Counted from the stretch's first letter, positions 16,141-25,608 are shown. The stretch is 64,000 nt of DNA from Armatimonas rosea (GCF_014202505.1 NZ_JACHGW010000001.1:930001-994000); one strand, 5' to 3'. Notes: generated by a model from the letters alone, not told the origin. Numbers and translations: made by a program.

Positions 16141-19100
16141 TTATCGAAGTACCTGAACGGGGCGGGTCACGCGTGTGCTCTGGCCGTCGTCGGTGCGAGC
16201 GGTCAGGGTGAGGAGGTAGCTACCCGCAGGCAGCGACTGGCCACTGTCGGTGAGGCCGTTCCAGAGGATGCTCTGGCGCTCGGTGGCACGGCCCCGGCCC
16301 GTCGCGAGCCGTCGCACGCTCTTGCCGGTGAGCGTGGTCACCTCGGCCAGCACATCGGCATCGGCGGTGAGGTTGTACTCCACGCGGACGCCGCCGCCAC
16401 TGGCACGGCCCGTGGGACGAGTGACCAGACCGGTGATGCTCAGGGGCTGGCTCCGGCCCGCGTCGGCGATGAGCTGGAGCTTGCGGGTCTGCCCGGCCTG
16501 GACACTCACGCTCCAGCCAGAGCGGCTGGCGAGGGGGATGCGCTGCCCGGTGGTCTCATCGCGCAGGGTGAGCTGGGTGGTCTTGGGAAGCGACTCCAGT
16601 CCGCTCCAGGTCAGGGTCACGGGGCCGGACTGCGCCGCGGTTAGGGCGAGGCTCCAGGTGCCGCGCTGGGTATCGGTGCCGCTGCGGAAGTCCGCCGCGA
16701 CTCGTCCCCCGGCCGTGGCATTCGTCTCGCTCACCACCCCGAGGGTGACACCGGGGACAATATCGGGTGGTGCCTCGACATCCCAGCCAGGATCGAAGCT
16801 GCGGCTCGTGCCGGGCGCGGAGCCCAGGGTCACGGTGGAGGTGCGGGCTCCCTGGCTCGCCCGTAGCGCGACCGCCCAGTCGGGCTTCCGGCCTGCGAGC
16901 GGCACGAGCGCACGGGTCTTGACCGCACGGGTGGGGGTATCGGGGCCGGGGATCAGGAGGCTCACCCCCTGCGGCGCGTAGACCCGGAGCCAGTAGCCAC
17001 GCCAGTCCGACGAGAGCGCGTTGGTCGCGCTGTAGGCCCCCGTGTCGGGGTTGAGCGCCCAGACCTGATCGGCGACCAGTGCCCCAAAAGGCGCGGTGTT
17101 CACATCGGTGCCCGTGGCCGCGGAGAAGGCGATCGCATCGTTCTCCAGGTACTTGACCAGGGTCTTGCTCAGGTCGAGGTCCTGGGAGAAGGGCGTCCCA
17201 ATCAGGTTCCAGCCGTAGGCGAGGTGGACGGTGTAGTCCACATCGGTGGCGGGCGCGACCCCCGTCAGGCTGACACTGGTGTTGGTCGGCCCGCCCGGCG
17301 TCCCCACAAACTTCACAAAGTACCCCCGTCCCGGATCGAGCAGGCCCGTGCTGGGAGTGCCCGGCGCGACCGCGGCGTAGGTGCGGGTGATCGGGTCCCA
17401 GTTTGCCAGGAGAAAGTCGGTCGCCGGGCGTCCCAACGCGCCCTCGACCGTGGGCTCCAGCGGGCGGAGCGGGAAGCTCACCAGGTTCAGAGCCCCGAAG
17501 GCAAAGGTATGGCTGAGGGTGGTCACCCCGCCGCCCGAGCCAGCGGGTCGCAGGATAACGTAGTTGATCCCATCGCCCGTGTTGCGGCGGAAGCTCTGGA
17601 TGGTCGGGCCGCTGGTGATGGTCACCTGGGTCCGGGCTAGCTCACCGAGCTGCGCCCCGAGAGTCACCCCAAAGCCGCGCCGGACCACGTTGTTGCCGCT
17701 CTGGTTACGTGTCGCAATCGGTGCCAGGACCGTGGTCTGGTTCACCGCGACACTGCCATCGAGGCCGCCGGTCAGGGTGGAGATCAGATCCCCGTTGATT
17801 CCCTGGGCGAGGTAGGTGCGTGCGGTCAGCCCGCCCACCGAGAAGTCCGCCACCAGCCGGCCATCGTCGAAGCCCTGGTTGGGGAAGGCCAGGGTGGTCA
17901 AAAAACCCTCGCCCTGCTCGATCTGCGCCTGCTCCGAGCCACTGCCCAGCCCGATACGCGTGTTATCAGAGTTGAGGTAGGTGGCGTAGGCGCGCCCGGT
18001 GAGGAGCTCTTCGTCGCCGTCGGTCTTGGTGCGGTAGTAGACCAGGGCGATCAGGGCCGACTGCTCGTTGTTGGCGGCGCTGGGCTGCGACGGCAGCACA
18101 AAGGCGTAGAGCTTGGGGCCGGTGGTGACACTGGTATCCAGGACATACTGCTGGCGGAACCAGTCCGCAAAGGGTAGCCCCTCGACCGTGGGGAGCGCCC
18201 CGGCGACGATGTTCTTGAGCGCGGGGACATTGCCCGCCAGCGCGGTGCCCTGGGTGTCGGCAGCGGCGTAGTAGGCGGCATTGACATTCTTAAAAAAGCT
18301 CGTGTCCTCGATATAGCACTTGAGCCAGGCCGCTCCGCTCATGCCCATGCGCACCTGGAGCATCTTGGCGATCGTGATCTCGCCGTCGATCAGCAGGTTC
18401 GCCTGCGACGGTGGGAAGAAGGTGCTATTTCCCAGTGCGGGCTGGTTGAGAATATCGTAGTAGGGTAGGAGGGTGTAGAGGCTATTGGCCGTGGGATCGG
18501 CGAAGCCCAGCGCGGGGTCGCGGGCGATCACGGTCGCGGCGGCGCGGGCAAAGCCCTGCTCCCAGGCATCGTACTGGAAGGCAAGGGGGCCATGGAAGGC
18601 ATGGACCAGGTTCAGCAGGAGGGCGTGCGCGATGGAGTCGACACTCTGGTAGAGCGGCAGGTAGATGCGGTTCTCCGATGGTGAGTAAGCGCCAAAGGCG
18701 AGGCGCTGGACATCGGTGGCGGTGCCGGTGTTGAAGAACCCCACGGAGCGAATCTTGACCTCGCCGCTAAAGGCGGGCTTGCCGTAGAGCGCGACCAGGC
18801 GGGGGTAGACATTGTTGATAAAGTCCTTGAGGAAGTCCTCCACCACAATCGCGCTGCCGCTGGCGCTGGCGATACTGGCCCCGTTGAAGTTCTCAAAGGT
18901 AAAGGTGAGCTGCCCATCGCCAAAGGCACGGGTCACGGGCAGCTTGACAATGCGGCCGCTCTGGCGCACGGTGACCAGGGTCGAGACCGGAAACACGGCG
19001 CGGCCCTTTTGCTTTGCCAGCCCCGCCGAGAGCGAGCGGCTTCGGGCTGTCCACTCCTTGCGCAGGCGGGTCTCCACCGCGGTGGGAATGTCTTTCCCGA

Positions 19101-19251
19101 CAGGGACATCCAGCACCACCGACGATTGCGGGCCGTTGGAGATCGTGGCAAAGGGCTGGTTGACCAGGTTTTTATAGGGCGAGCGCTGGGCAAGAGCCGG
19201 GGCGGCGACAGTGGCGAGGGCGAGTCCCAGGACGAGGTTAGAGCGAGTCAT
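16141..19251 (-). CDS. Large exported protein with C-terminal FlgD-like Ig domain
   Basis: 1036 residues with signal peptide LVLGLALATVAAPALA. The N-terminal half (about 100-450) looks like a compact enzyme-like domain; LVHAFHGPLAFQYDAWEQGF recalls a degenerate peptidase helix but lacks a full HExxH. Middle parts are beta-rich. The C-terminal 90 residues (VLAEVTTLTGKSVRRLATG, then WNGLTDSGQSLPAGSYLL) are a FlgD-type Ig domain, a common last domain in secreted proteins of Armatimonadota, Gemmatimonadota and Fibrobacter relatives. Its partner downstream is the lipoprotein at 15257. The catalytic role, if any, is not recognisable. Confidence 0.75.
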   Translation of the reverse strand: MTRSNLVLGLALATVAAPALAQRSPYKNLVNQPFATISNGPQSSVVLDVPVGKDIPTAVETRLRKEWTARSRSLSAGLAKQKGRAVFPVSTLVTVRQSGRIVKLPVTRAFGDGQLTFTFENFNGASIASASGSAIVVEDFLKDFINNVYPRLVALYGKPAFSGEVKIRSVGFFNTGTATDVQRLAFGAYSPSENRIYLPLYQSVDSIAHALLLNLVHAFHGPLAFQYDAWEQGFARAAATVIARDPALGFADPTANSLYTLLPYYDILNQPALGNSTFFPPSQANLLIDGEITIAKMLQVRMGMSGAAWLKCYIEDTSFFKNVNAAYYAAADTQGTALAGNVPALKNIVAGALPTVEGLPFADWFRQQYVLDTSVTTGPKLYAFVLPSQPSAANNEQSALIALVYYRTKTDGDEELLTGRAYATYLNSDNTRIGLGSGSEQAQIEQGEGFLTTLAFPNQGFDDGRLVADFSVGGLTARTYLAQGINGDLISTLTGGLDGSVAVNQTTVLAPIATRNQSGNNVVRRGFGVTLGAQLGELARTQVTITSGPTIQSFRRNTGDGINYVILRPAGSGGGVTTLSHTFAFGALNLVSFPLRPLEPTVEGALGRPATDFLLANWDPITRTYAAVAPGTPSTGLLDPGRGYFVKFVGTPGGPTNTSVSLTGVAPATDVDYTVHLAYGWNLIGTPFSQDLDLSKTLVKYLENDAIAFSAATGTDVNTAPFGALVADQVWALNPDTGAYSATNALSSDWRGYWLRVYAPQGVSLLIPGPDTPTRAVKTRALVPLAGRKPDWAVALRASQGARTSTVTLGSAPGTSRSFDPGWDVEAPPDIVPGVTLGVVSETNATAGGRVAADFRSGTDTQRGTWSLALTAAQSGPVTLTWSGLESLPKTTQLTLRDETTGQRIPLASRSGWSVSVQAGQTRKLQLIADAGRSQPLSITGLVTRPTGRASGGGVRVEYNLTADADVLAEVTTLTGKSVRRLATGRGRATERQSILWNGLTDSGQSLPAGSYLLTLTARTDDGQSTRVTRPVQVLR

Positions 19252-19295
19252 TATCTGTTTAGACGCCTTCTAGAGTGGTTTTGCTTCATGTGATT

Positions 19296-19901
19296 TTAGA
19301 ACCGAAATGCCTGCTGGGCGACCGGGCCAAACGTGCGGCGGTGGATCGGGCAGGGGCCGTGTTTGTCGAGGGCGGCGAGATGGCTCGCGGCGCCGTAGCC
19401 CTTGTGTCCGGCAAAGCCGTACTCCGGCCAGCGTGTATCATACTCGATCAGGAGCCGATCACGAGTCACTTTTGCCAGAATTGAGGCCGCGCCAATGGAG
19501 ACGCAGCGGGAGTCGCCGCCGATCAGGTTGAGGCAGTCGGGGTGGAGGTTGGGGACGGGCAGGCCATCGACAAAGACCCGGTCGGGGGAGACCGAGAGCG
19601 CGGCGAGGGCGCGGCGCATGGCCTCATGCGTGGCGCGCAGGATATTGATCCTGTCGATCTCCTCCGCGTCGCACTGCCCGATCCCCCAGCTCAGTGCCTC
19701 GGCGACAATGCGCTCGTAGGCACGCTCGCGCTGCTTGGCGGTCAGCTTCTTGGAGTCGCCGATCCCGGTTGGGTCGAATCCCTCAGGGAGGACCACGGCG
19801 GCTGCGAGCACCGGCCCGGCAAGGCAGCCCCGCCCAACCTCGTCGATCCCACAGAGAATGCGCTTGCCCTCACTACGAGCGCTGGCCTCAAAGTTCTCCA
19901 T
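19296..19901 (-). CDS. rnhB: Ribonuclease HII
   Basis: 201 residues from ATG 19901 (MENFEASARSEG); an upstream in-frame extension would overlap lepB and lacks family similarity. Removes RNA from RNA-DNA hybrids and single misincorporated ribonucleotides. Catalytic acidic residues are visible in GIDEVGRGCLAGPV (Asp and Glu), VFVDGLP and the KVTRDRL segment; GDSKKLTAKQRE is also a family signature. It is the last gene of the ffh-to-rnhB operon, 8 nt after lepB. Confidence 0.96.
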   Translation of the reverse strand: MENFEASARSEGKRILCGIDEVGRGCLAGPVLAAAVVLPEGFDPTGIGDSKKLTAKQRERAYERIVAEALSWGIGQCDAEEIDRINILRATHEAMRRALAALSVSPDRVFVDGLPVPNLHPDCLNLIGGDSRCVSIGAASILAKVTRDRLLIEYDTRWPEYGFAGHKGYGAASHLAALDKHGPCPIHRRTFGPVAQQAFRF

Positions 19902-19909
19902 AGACAAGC

Positions 19910-20746
19910 CTAGCGTGTCCGCCGGATGCGGGGGAGGGGCCAGAAGATTCCCTCGGCGCGCCCGATAATCCGGTCCTGCTTGAGCTCGTACCACTCGTGG
20001 GAGTCGTGGGACTGGTTGCGGTTGTCTCCCAGGACAAAGTAGCTTCCCGGAGGAACCGTGTAGGGGGGGAACTCGTACTCCGGGTCCTCGGCGATATAGT
20101 CCTCCAGCAAGGTCTCGCCGTTGCGGAGGAGCTTGCCGGGCTGGATCTCGACCGGCGCGCCACGACGGTCCACCCGGATCGCGAACTCCTCCGGGCTGAT
20201 GGTCTGCGCTCCCACGGAGATTCCCTTGCGGGTCAGGTGGAGCGAGGGAGCCGGCGGAGCACCCGGCTCGTCGGTGTCGGGTAGGCCCAGGATGCCGCGG
20301 ATCTCGGCGTGGCTGTAGTGGATCCCGCCCACCTCGACATAGCCGCCCTGGACCTCAATCGTATCGCCGGGCAGGCCGATCAGGCGCTTGATGTACTCGG
20401 GCTCGCTACGGTCGGCATCGGGGGGGGCCTTAAAGACCACGATCTCACCGCGGCGGGGGGCACGCAGGCGGTAGAGGAGCTTGTTGACCACGAGGTGGTC
20501 GCCCTCGATCAGGGTCGGGTGCATCGACGGGCTGGGGATGTGGTAGGTCTGGAGCACAAAGGGACGCAGAAGCAGGAAGACCAGCGCCACCGCCAGCATC
20601 GCCGACTCGGTGAGCTCGGCAAAGAAGAGAAAGAAGCTATGCTTGAGCGCGCGAAGCACCAGCCGCGCGACAGTTAACCCCGCCAGAAACAAGACGATGG
20701 TGGGCAAGGAAAGATTCGCGATGCGCTCCGTCCAAGTCTCCACCAT
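19910..20746 (-). CDS. lepB: Signal peptidase I
   Basis: 278 residues. Two or three N-terminal hydrophobic segments anchor it in the membrane. The catalytic serine is in IPSPSMHPTL and the general-base lysine in EYIKRLIGLPGDTIEV; the box GDNRNQSHDS is also present. It cleaves signal peptides of exported preproteins, fitting its position with ffh in one operon. There is an insertion of about 30 residues after HYSHAEIRG. A short palindrome of the CCCCCTAGCCCC type lies between its start and the rplS stop. Confidence 0.96.
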   Translation of the reverse strand: MVETWTERIANLSLPTIVLFLAGLTVARLVLRALKHSFFLFFAELTESAMLAVALVFLLLRPFVLQTYHIPSPSMHPTLIEGDHLVVNKLLYRLRAPRRGEIVVFKAPPDADRSEPEYIKRLIGLPGDTIEVQGGYVEVGGIHYSHAEIRGILGLPDTDEPGAPPAPSLHLTRKGISVGAQTISPEEFAIRVDRRGAPVEIQPGKLLRNGETLLEDYIAEDPEYEFPPYTVPPGSYFVLGDNRNQSHDSHEWYELKQDRIIGRAEGIFWPLPRIRRTR

Positions 20747-20750
20747 CGTT

Positions 20751-20782
20751 TAGCCCCCTAGCCCCCACAAGTGGGGGAATCC
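20751..20782. repeat. Short CCCCCTAGCCCC-type palindrome between rplS and lepB
   Basis: CCCCCTAGCCCCCAC followed by GTGGGGGAATCC forms a 7-bp stem with a two-base loop. The first half and GGGGGAA match the longer elements at 38853-38930 and 42624-42727. In this operon it may weaken read-through from rplS into lepB. Confidence 0.6.
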
Positions 20783-20789
20783 ATGATGT

Positions 20790-21173
20790 TTAGTTGCTGC
20801 GGCTGAAGCGACCGTTGCGGTCTTCCTTCAGGCGGGTTGCCTTACCGACCAGGCCACGCAGGTAGTACAGCTTGGCGCGGCGGACAGCAGCCCGGCGAGT
20901 GACTTCGATCTTCTCGATACGCGGCGAGTGCACCAGGAAGGTACGCTCCACCCCGACACCATTGCTAGCAACCTTGCGCACCAGGACGGTATCGCGGATG
21001 CCGGCACCATGGCGGCTGAGGGCAACACCCTCGAAGATCTGAATACGCTCTTTGCCACCCTCGATAACCTTCACGTGGACACGGACACTGTCGCCGCCAC
21101 GGAATGCAGGCACATCGGCTTTCTTCTGTGCCTCTTCGATATCGCGAATCGCGGTTGCGTTCACTTTACTCAT
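20790..21173 (-). CDS. rplS: 50S ribosomal protein L19
   Basis: 127 residues, usual length 115-130. Typical L19 features are [32 protein letters not shown] and [20 protein letters not shown]. It sits at the 30S-50S interface. Gene order trmD-rplS is conserved across bacteria, with a 74-nt gap here. Confidence 0.98.
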   Translation of the reverse strand: MSKVNATAIRDIEEAQKKADVPAFRGGDSVRVHVKVIEGGKERIQIFEGVALSRHGAGIRDTVLVRKVASNGVGVERTFLVHSPRIEKIEVTRRAAVRRAKLYYLRGLVGKATRLKEDRNGRFSRSN

Positions 21174-21247
21174 CTTTTACGTCTCCCAAACAAATTTAGT
21201 TTCTTTGGAGGCGTCCCCTGGCGGTCTCTTCGCGGTTGTGAGAAGGC

Positions 21248-22078
21248 TCACACCGGATTGGACACAGGTTCGTCCACCCGGACAGACTGCTCTGCCCGTG
21301 CTGAGGCCGTAGCCTCGTTGTTCGAGGCCGTGGCCTCGTCTTGTGCCTGCTGGGCATCGTGGGCGGCCAGAAGCTTCTGGTCCGCCTTGCTCAGAGGCAG
21401 CAGCTTTTCCCAGAGGTCGGGGCGGCGTGCACGGGTGCGCACCAGCGCTTGCGTGCGACGCCACTTCGCGACATTGGCGTGGTGTCCCGAGGTCAAGACC
21501 TCCGGGATGCCTCGCTCGCGAAAGACCGCCGGTCGGGTGTAGTGCGGATACTCCAGCACGCCCCCCTCAAAACTCTCTTCGTGCGCCGACGACTCATTCC
21601 CAAGCACTCCGGGCAAGAGCCGCACGGTCGCATCCAGCATCACCAGAGCGGCTAGCTCGCCGCCGGTGAGCACGTAGTCCCCGATCGAGACCGCCCGGGT
21701 GATCCAGCCATCGCGCACCCGCTCGTCGATCCCCTCGTAGTGCCCACAGACAAACACCAGGCGCGGCAGGGAGGCAAGCTCCTGGGCCAGTGCCTGGGTG
21801 AAGGGCTCGCCGTCGGGCGCGGTCAGCAGCACGGGGATGGTGGGGTCTCCTCCCGTGGCCGCCTCAATCGCCGCCACAACGGGCTCGGGCTTCATCACCA
21901 TGCCCGCACCCCCTCCGAAGGGGTAGTCATCGACCGTTCGGTGGCGATCCGAGGTGAAGTCGCGTGGGTTGATGCAGTGGAGCTCGAGGGAGCCGCTTGC
22001 CTGTGCCCGCCCGACAATCGAGTGGCTTGTCGCCTGCTCGATCAGCTCGGGAAAGAGCGTCACTACCTCGACCCGCAT
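21248..22078 (-). CDS. trmD: tRNA (guanine-N1)-methyltransferase TrmD
   Basis: 276 residues. Methylates G37 of tRNAs reading CUN, CCN and CGG codons. The SAM-binding trefoil-knot region reads VFVCGHYEGIDERVRDGW and SIGDYVLTGGELAALV. After the normal end (about residue 240) there is a 35-residue Ala/Glu/Asn-rich tail of low complexity, which is unusual but harmless-looking. It starts 3 nt after the rimM stop. Confidence 0.97.
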   Translation of the reverse strand: MRVEVVTLFPELIEQATSHSIVGRAQASGSLELHCINPRDFTSDRHRTVDDYPFGGGAGMVMKPEPVVAAIEAATGGDPTIPVLLTAPDGEPFTQALAQELASLPRLVFVCGHYEGIDERVRDGWITRAVSIGDYVLTGGELAALVMLDATVRLLPGVLGNESSAHEESFEGGVLEYPHYTRPAVFRERGIPEVLTSGHHANVAKWRRTQALVRTRARRPDLWEKLLPLSKADQKLLAAHDAQQAQDEATASNNEATASARAEQSVRVDEPVSNPV

Positions 22079-22081
22079 GCG

Positions 22082-22567
22082 CTACTTCAGGAGGCCAGGG
22101 TCATCCGAGACAACCATCCGGCCTGCTTCCAGGTCTACAGAGAGCACGAACTGCGCGTGGGCAGGAATCAGCGCAAGGCTCGTCTCATACACATCGTTTG
22201 CCGCGGGGTTGTACAGGATCGTCTCCAGTACCCCCAGGTCCTTCCCGGACTCCGTCACGACCGCAAGGCCCTTGAGCTGCCAGTCGTAGTAGGCCCCTTC
22301 CGGGAGGGAGGGAAGCTCGGATTTCGGAAGAAAGAGCTGGATGCCGCGCAGAGACTCTGCGGCGGTGCGGTCTTTCCCCTCAAAGTGAACCAGGACGGTT
22401 CCCTGGTGCAGTCGAATACTCTCAATACGGCTTGGCTGACCGTGGAGCAAGAAGGTCTTGCCCACCAGCGAAGTCGGTTCATCCAGATACGGGAGAAGCT
22501 TAACCTCCCCCTTCATACCGAAGGGGGCAGTGATTTCTCCGACTAAAACGAGTTTGTCGCTTTCCAT
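22082..22567 (-). CDS. rimM: Ribosome maturation factor RimM
   Basis: 161 residues. N-terminal RimM domain (LVGEITAPFGMKGEVKLLP) and C-terminal PRC-barrel domain (DWQLKGLAVVTESGKDLGV). Assists 30S head assembly by binding S19. I prefer ATG 22567 because GAGGGG lies 5 nt ahead of it; a GTG one codon upstream is also possible. It is followed directly by trmD. Confidence 0.95.
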   Translation of the reverse strand: MESDKLVLVGEITAPFGMKGEVKLLPYLDEPTSLVGKTFLLHGQPSRIESIRLHQGTVLVHFEGKDRTAAESLRGIQLFLPKSELPSLPEGAYYDWQLKGLAVVTESGKDLGVLETILYNPAANDVYETSLALIPAHAQFVLSVDLEAGRMVVSDDPGLLK

Positions 22568-22614
22568 CACAGCCCCTCGCGTGTTCGGTGCGCTTCAATC
22601 TAGCGTCAATTTCG

Positions 22615-22845
22615 TCAAGCGACGATTTCGACGTAGACCTTGCGCTTATCTTTCATTGCGACTGCTTTGACGATAGTACGCAGGGCATTGGCAATTCGCC
22701 CCTGCTTTCCGATCACCTTACCCAGGTCATCTGCGGCAACGCGCACTTCGTAGGTCGTGGCTTCCTCGCCCGGAATCTCGTCCACTTGAACGTCGTCCGG
22801 GGAATCCACCAGCGCCTTAACCAGATATTCGACTGTCTGCTTCAC
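22615..22845 (-). CDS. khpA: KH-domain RNA-binding protein KhpA
   Basis: 76 residues: a single KH domain with the signature loop LGKVIGKQGRIANALRT, i.e. GxxG as GKQG. This small protein is normally encoded between rpsP and rimM, as here, and in several bacteria acts with KhpB in RNA binding and cell-size control. Confidence 0.95.
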   Translation of the reverse strand: MKQTVEYLVKALVDSPDDVQVDEIPGEEATTYEVRVAADDLGKVIGKQGRIANALRTIVKAVAMKDKRKVYVEIVA

Positions 22846-22892
22846 TGATTGTACTTTTATCCTGCTTTCCGGCGGTTTTGGGTCGTCCCTCT

Positions 22893-23150
22893 CTAAGCGG
22901 AGGGTAGGATCCCCTGTTTGCGGAGGATTGCTGCCACTTTGTCGGTCGGCAGTGCGCCCACGCTAAGCCAATAGCGTAGCCGCTCCTCCTTTAGTTCCAT
23001 GATGGGCTCCTTATCCGCAGCAACCATGGGGTTGTAGTACCCCAGTTCCTCGATAAAGCGTCCATCACGGGCGCGCCGCACATCGGCGGCGACGACGTGA
23101 TAAAACGGTTTCTTCTTGGCGCCATCCCGGCGCAGACGAATCTTGACCAT
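22893..23150 (-). CDS. rpsP: 30S ribosomal protein S16
   Basis: 85 residues; MVKIRLRRDGAKKKPFYHVV and DGRFIEELGYYNPM are the S16 signatures. Early-binding 30S assembly protein. Second gene of the ffh operon, 25 nt after ffh. Confidence 0.98.
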   Translation of the reverse strand: MVKIRLRRDGAKKKPFYHVVAADVRRARDGRFIEELGYYNPMVAADKEPIMELKEERLRYWLSVGALPTDKVAAILRKQGILPSA

Positions 23151-23175
23151 TGTTGATTATAGTTCCTTTGATATT

Positions 23176-24624
23176 TTACCGAAAAGGTAGCTTGAAACGG
23201 CCACCGCCGCTCGAACCACCGTCTTTTTTCTTTTTCGAGGGCGCGCCCGGCTGCTGGCCCATCCCCCGCATCCCCGGCATGGGTGGCATCCCGGGCATTC
23301 CTTTTCCGCTGGACATGGCGCGCATCATACGCCGCATCTGCTCGAACTGATTGAGGAGCTGGTTGATCTCCTGAACACTCACTCCTGCTCCTGTCGCGAT
23401 TCGCTTTCGCCGCGAGCCATTGATGAGCTCGGGACTGCGACGCTCCTTGGCGGTCATGGAGCGAATGATCGCCTCCACCTTCGCCATCTCTTTCTCCGGC
23501 ACCGACCAGTCGACATCCTTGAGCTGCGTCCCCACGCCCGGCAGGAGCTTGAAGAGCTGCTCCAGCGGCCCCAAGCGCTTCATCTGCTGCTGCATGGAGA
23601 GGAAGTCCTCGAAGTCAAACTTGCCGCCCCGGAGCTTTTTCTCCATCTCGGCGGCCTGCTTCTCATCGACTGCCGCCTCGGCCTTTTCGATCAGGGTGAG
23701 GACATCGCCCATCCCTAGGATGCGGCTTGCCATGCGCTCGGGGTGGAAGACCTCCAGCGCGTCCATCTTCTCCCCGATCCCCACGAGCTTGATCGGCTTG
23801 CCCACCACGGCCCGCACCGAGATCGCCGCGCCACCCCGCGCATCGCCGTCCACTTTGGTCAGAACAAACCCGCCGACACTTAAAGCGTCGTTAAACTGAG
23901 TCGCCACATTGACCGCATCTTGGCCCGTCATGGCATCGAGGACCAGCAGAATCTCATCGGGCTGGGTCTGGGCCTGGATCGCCTGGAGCTCCTCCATGAG
24001 CGCCTCATCCACATGCAGGCGGCCGGCCGTATCGAGAATCACCACATCCAAGCGGTTTTGTTTGGCAAACTCCACGGCCTCGGTCGCCACTTGAACCGGA
24101 GTCTTGCCCGTGGTCTGGGAGAAGACCGGAACCTTCACCTGCCCACCGACCACCTCGAGCTGCTTGACCGCCGCGGGGCGCTGCAGGTCACACGCGGCCA
24201 GGAGTGGCTGTCGCCCCAGCTTCTTCAGGTGCGCCGCCAGCTTCCCCGCTAGCGTGGTTTTTCCCGCGCCCTGGAGCCCACAGAGCATGAGAACCGTGGG
24301 GGGCTTGCTCGCCATCGCGAGGGGAATCGCCTCGGTGAGCGGCTTGCCCTCGGCATCGGTGCCGGAGAGGGTGGCGATCATCTCCTCATGGACAAACTTG
24401 ATGACCATGTGCGCCGGCTGCAGACCCTCAAGGATATTCTCACCCATCGCGCGCTCTTTGACCCGCGCGATAAAGTTCTTGACCACCTTGAAGTTGACAT
24501 CGGCCTCAAGTAGGGCCATGCGCACCTCACGGAGTGCGGCATCGACATCCGCTTCCGTGAGCTTTTGGTTGCCCCGTAGCTTGGCAAAGGCGTTCTGTAG
24601 TTTTTCTGCGAGAGCCTCGAACAT
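23176..24624 (-). CDS. ffh: Signal recognition particle protein Ffh
   Basis: 482 residues. NG GTPase domain: G1 GLQGAGKTTLAGKLA, G3 DTAGRL, G4 TKVDGDARGG. The C-terminal M domain has the RNA-binding segment INGSRRKRIATGAGVSVQEIN and a long methionine-rich tail (MRRMMRAMSSGKGMPGMP). Binds the SRP RNA and signal peptides for co-translational targeting. No SRP RNA gene was recognised next to it. It is the first gene of an eight-gene operon and is driven by the promoter at 24695-24723. Confidence 0.98.
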   Translation of the reverse strand: MFEALAEKLQNAFAKLRGNQKLTEADVDAALREVRMALLEADVNFKVVKNFIARVKERAMGENILEGLQPAHMVIKFVHEEMIATLSGTDAEGKPLTEAIPLAMASKPPTVLMLCGLQGAGKTTLAGKLAAHLKKLGRQPLLAACDLQRPAAVKQLEVVGGQVKVPVFSQTTGKTPVQVATEAVEFAKQNRLDVVILDTAGRLHVDEALMEELQAIQAQTQPDEILLVLDAMTGQDAVNVATQFNDALSVGGFVLTKVDGDARGGAAISVRAVVGKPIKLVGIGEKMDALEVFHPERMASRILGMGDVLTLIEKAEAAVDEKQAAEMEKKLRGGKFDFEDFLSMQQQMKRLGPLEQLFKLLPGVGTQLKDVDWSVPEKEMAKVEAIIRSMTAKERRSPELINGSRRKRIATGAGVSVQEINQLLNQFEQMRRMMRAMSSGKGMPGMPPMPGMRGMGQQPGAPSKKKKDGGSSGGGRFKLPFR

Positions 24625-24694
24625 AGTCGTTTTTTATGAAACAGCACAAAGCCCAGCCGCCGAAGAACGGGGCCGGGCCACGGGCGCAAGGGAT

Positions 24695-24723
24695 ATTTTA
24701 TCTCATGATGGGAGCACTGTCAA
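24695..24723 (-). promoter_or_regulatory. Near-consensus promoter of the ffh operon
   Basis: On the minus strand TTGACA (24723-24718), a 17-nt spacer and TAAAAT (24700-24695). The predicted transcript starts at about 24688 and has a roughly 64-nt leader before ffh. Confidence 0.85.
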
Positions 24724-24765
24724 CCTAGGTAAGGGGTGGTCCTCATGCGGGCCACGACTCCATGA

Positions 24766-25020
24766 AAAAAATAATAACTTTGCAGAAGATCTATTTGTAT
24801 TGAGTGATAAAATTTAATTATTTAATAGAATGATATGTGTTTTGATATTTTCTGTGTGATTAGTTTATTTATTGATTAATAATATTGATTTAAGTTTTGA
24901 TATTTTGTTTATGTGTGTATATTTTGTGATTTATATTAGGTGTAACTTTTTGAATGAAGTTTGACACTAAAAAGTACTGGTGTGGTTTATGCTACTCAGT
25001 ATTTAAAATGGGGATTCTTG
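24766..25020. other. AT-rich non-coding island
   Basis: About 255 bp with strikingly low G+C (long runs of A/T), in sharp contrast to flanks at over 60% G+C. No ORF with a plausible start and no inverted termini were found. TTGACA at 24961 and TAAAAT at 25004 could contribute promoters for the gene at 25025, but spacing is poor. The first 200 bp of that gene are also AT-rich. The rest of 24625-24765 holds the ffh promoter and a small hairpin (GTGGTCC..GGGCCAC at about 24734-24752). Confidence 0.7.
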
Positions 25021-25024
25021 AACG

Positions 25025-25594
25025 ATGAGAAGATATAGTTTGTTTTTGTGTATTTCGTTGATGTTTGCTATTTCCGTTAGTGCCAATGAGAGAGGGCGTA
25101 CTGATTCTGTAGTTTTGGTGTCTTTCAAAGACGTTGAATGTAAGTTTTCTACCTGTACGGAGAAAAAAGAGCATGGAAATGTGACAATTAAGTACCAGAG
25201 TGGAAAGACGGTTACCGTGATCGCGGATGGTACCTGTAAGGGTAACGACTCGATTGGGACAGAGCCAAAGATCAGCCCGGATAAGAAACTCGTGGGGCTA
25301 CTCACAGGGGTGCACTTTAATGACTCGGCGAATAACTACTACTTTGCGGGGTCACGGCTCTGCTCGTTTAAAGAGGGAAAGTGTGTACTCAAGCTCAGCG
25401 GAGAGAAGTACTTTATCGAGGAGTGGCATTTCTGGGAGAAGGGGACGCAGCTCATCCTGCGCTCGCGTGCAAAGCACGGTGTTGGGACCGTAGAGCGCTA
25501 CGATGCGACCACCGGCAAGCTACTGGAGAAGTTCTTGGAGTATAAAGTGGACGCTACCTATCCCGAGTGGGCGCGACGAATCGCCCTGCTCTAG
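25025..25594 (+). CDS. Exported protein of unknown function in AT-rich context
   Basis: 189 residues; signal peptide LFLCISLMFAISVSA. Five cysteines in the mature part (ECKFSTC, GTCKGND, RLCSFKEGKC) could form disulfides. The 5' half of the gene is AT-rich like the island upstream, while the 3' half has local GC-rich codon use, suggesting recent acquisition or a fusion junction near 25220. No family recognised. It is followed by a strong intrinsic terminator at 25609. The ribosome site is weak. Confidence 0.7.
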   Translation: MRRYSLFLCISLMFAISVSANERGRTDSVVLVSFKDVECKFSTCTEKKEHGNVTIKYQSGKTVTVIADGTCKGNDSIGTEPKISPDKKLVGLLTGVHFNDSANNYYFAGSRLCSFKEGKCVLKLSGEKYFIEEWHFWEKGTQLILRSRAKHGVGTVERYDATTGKLLEKFLEYKVDATYPEWARRIALL

Positions 25595-25608
25595 CCTGTC
25601 TCTCAAGG

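Noticed and set aside
24625-24765. SRP RNA gene next to ffh
   Set aside because: The conserved apical motif (GGTCAGG with GGAAG and AGCAG loops) is absent; only the promoter and a small hairpin are present.
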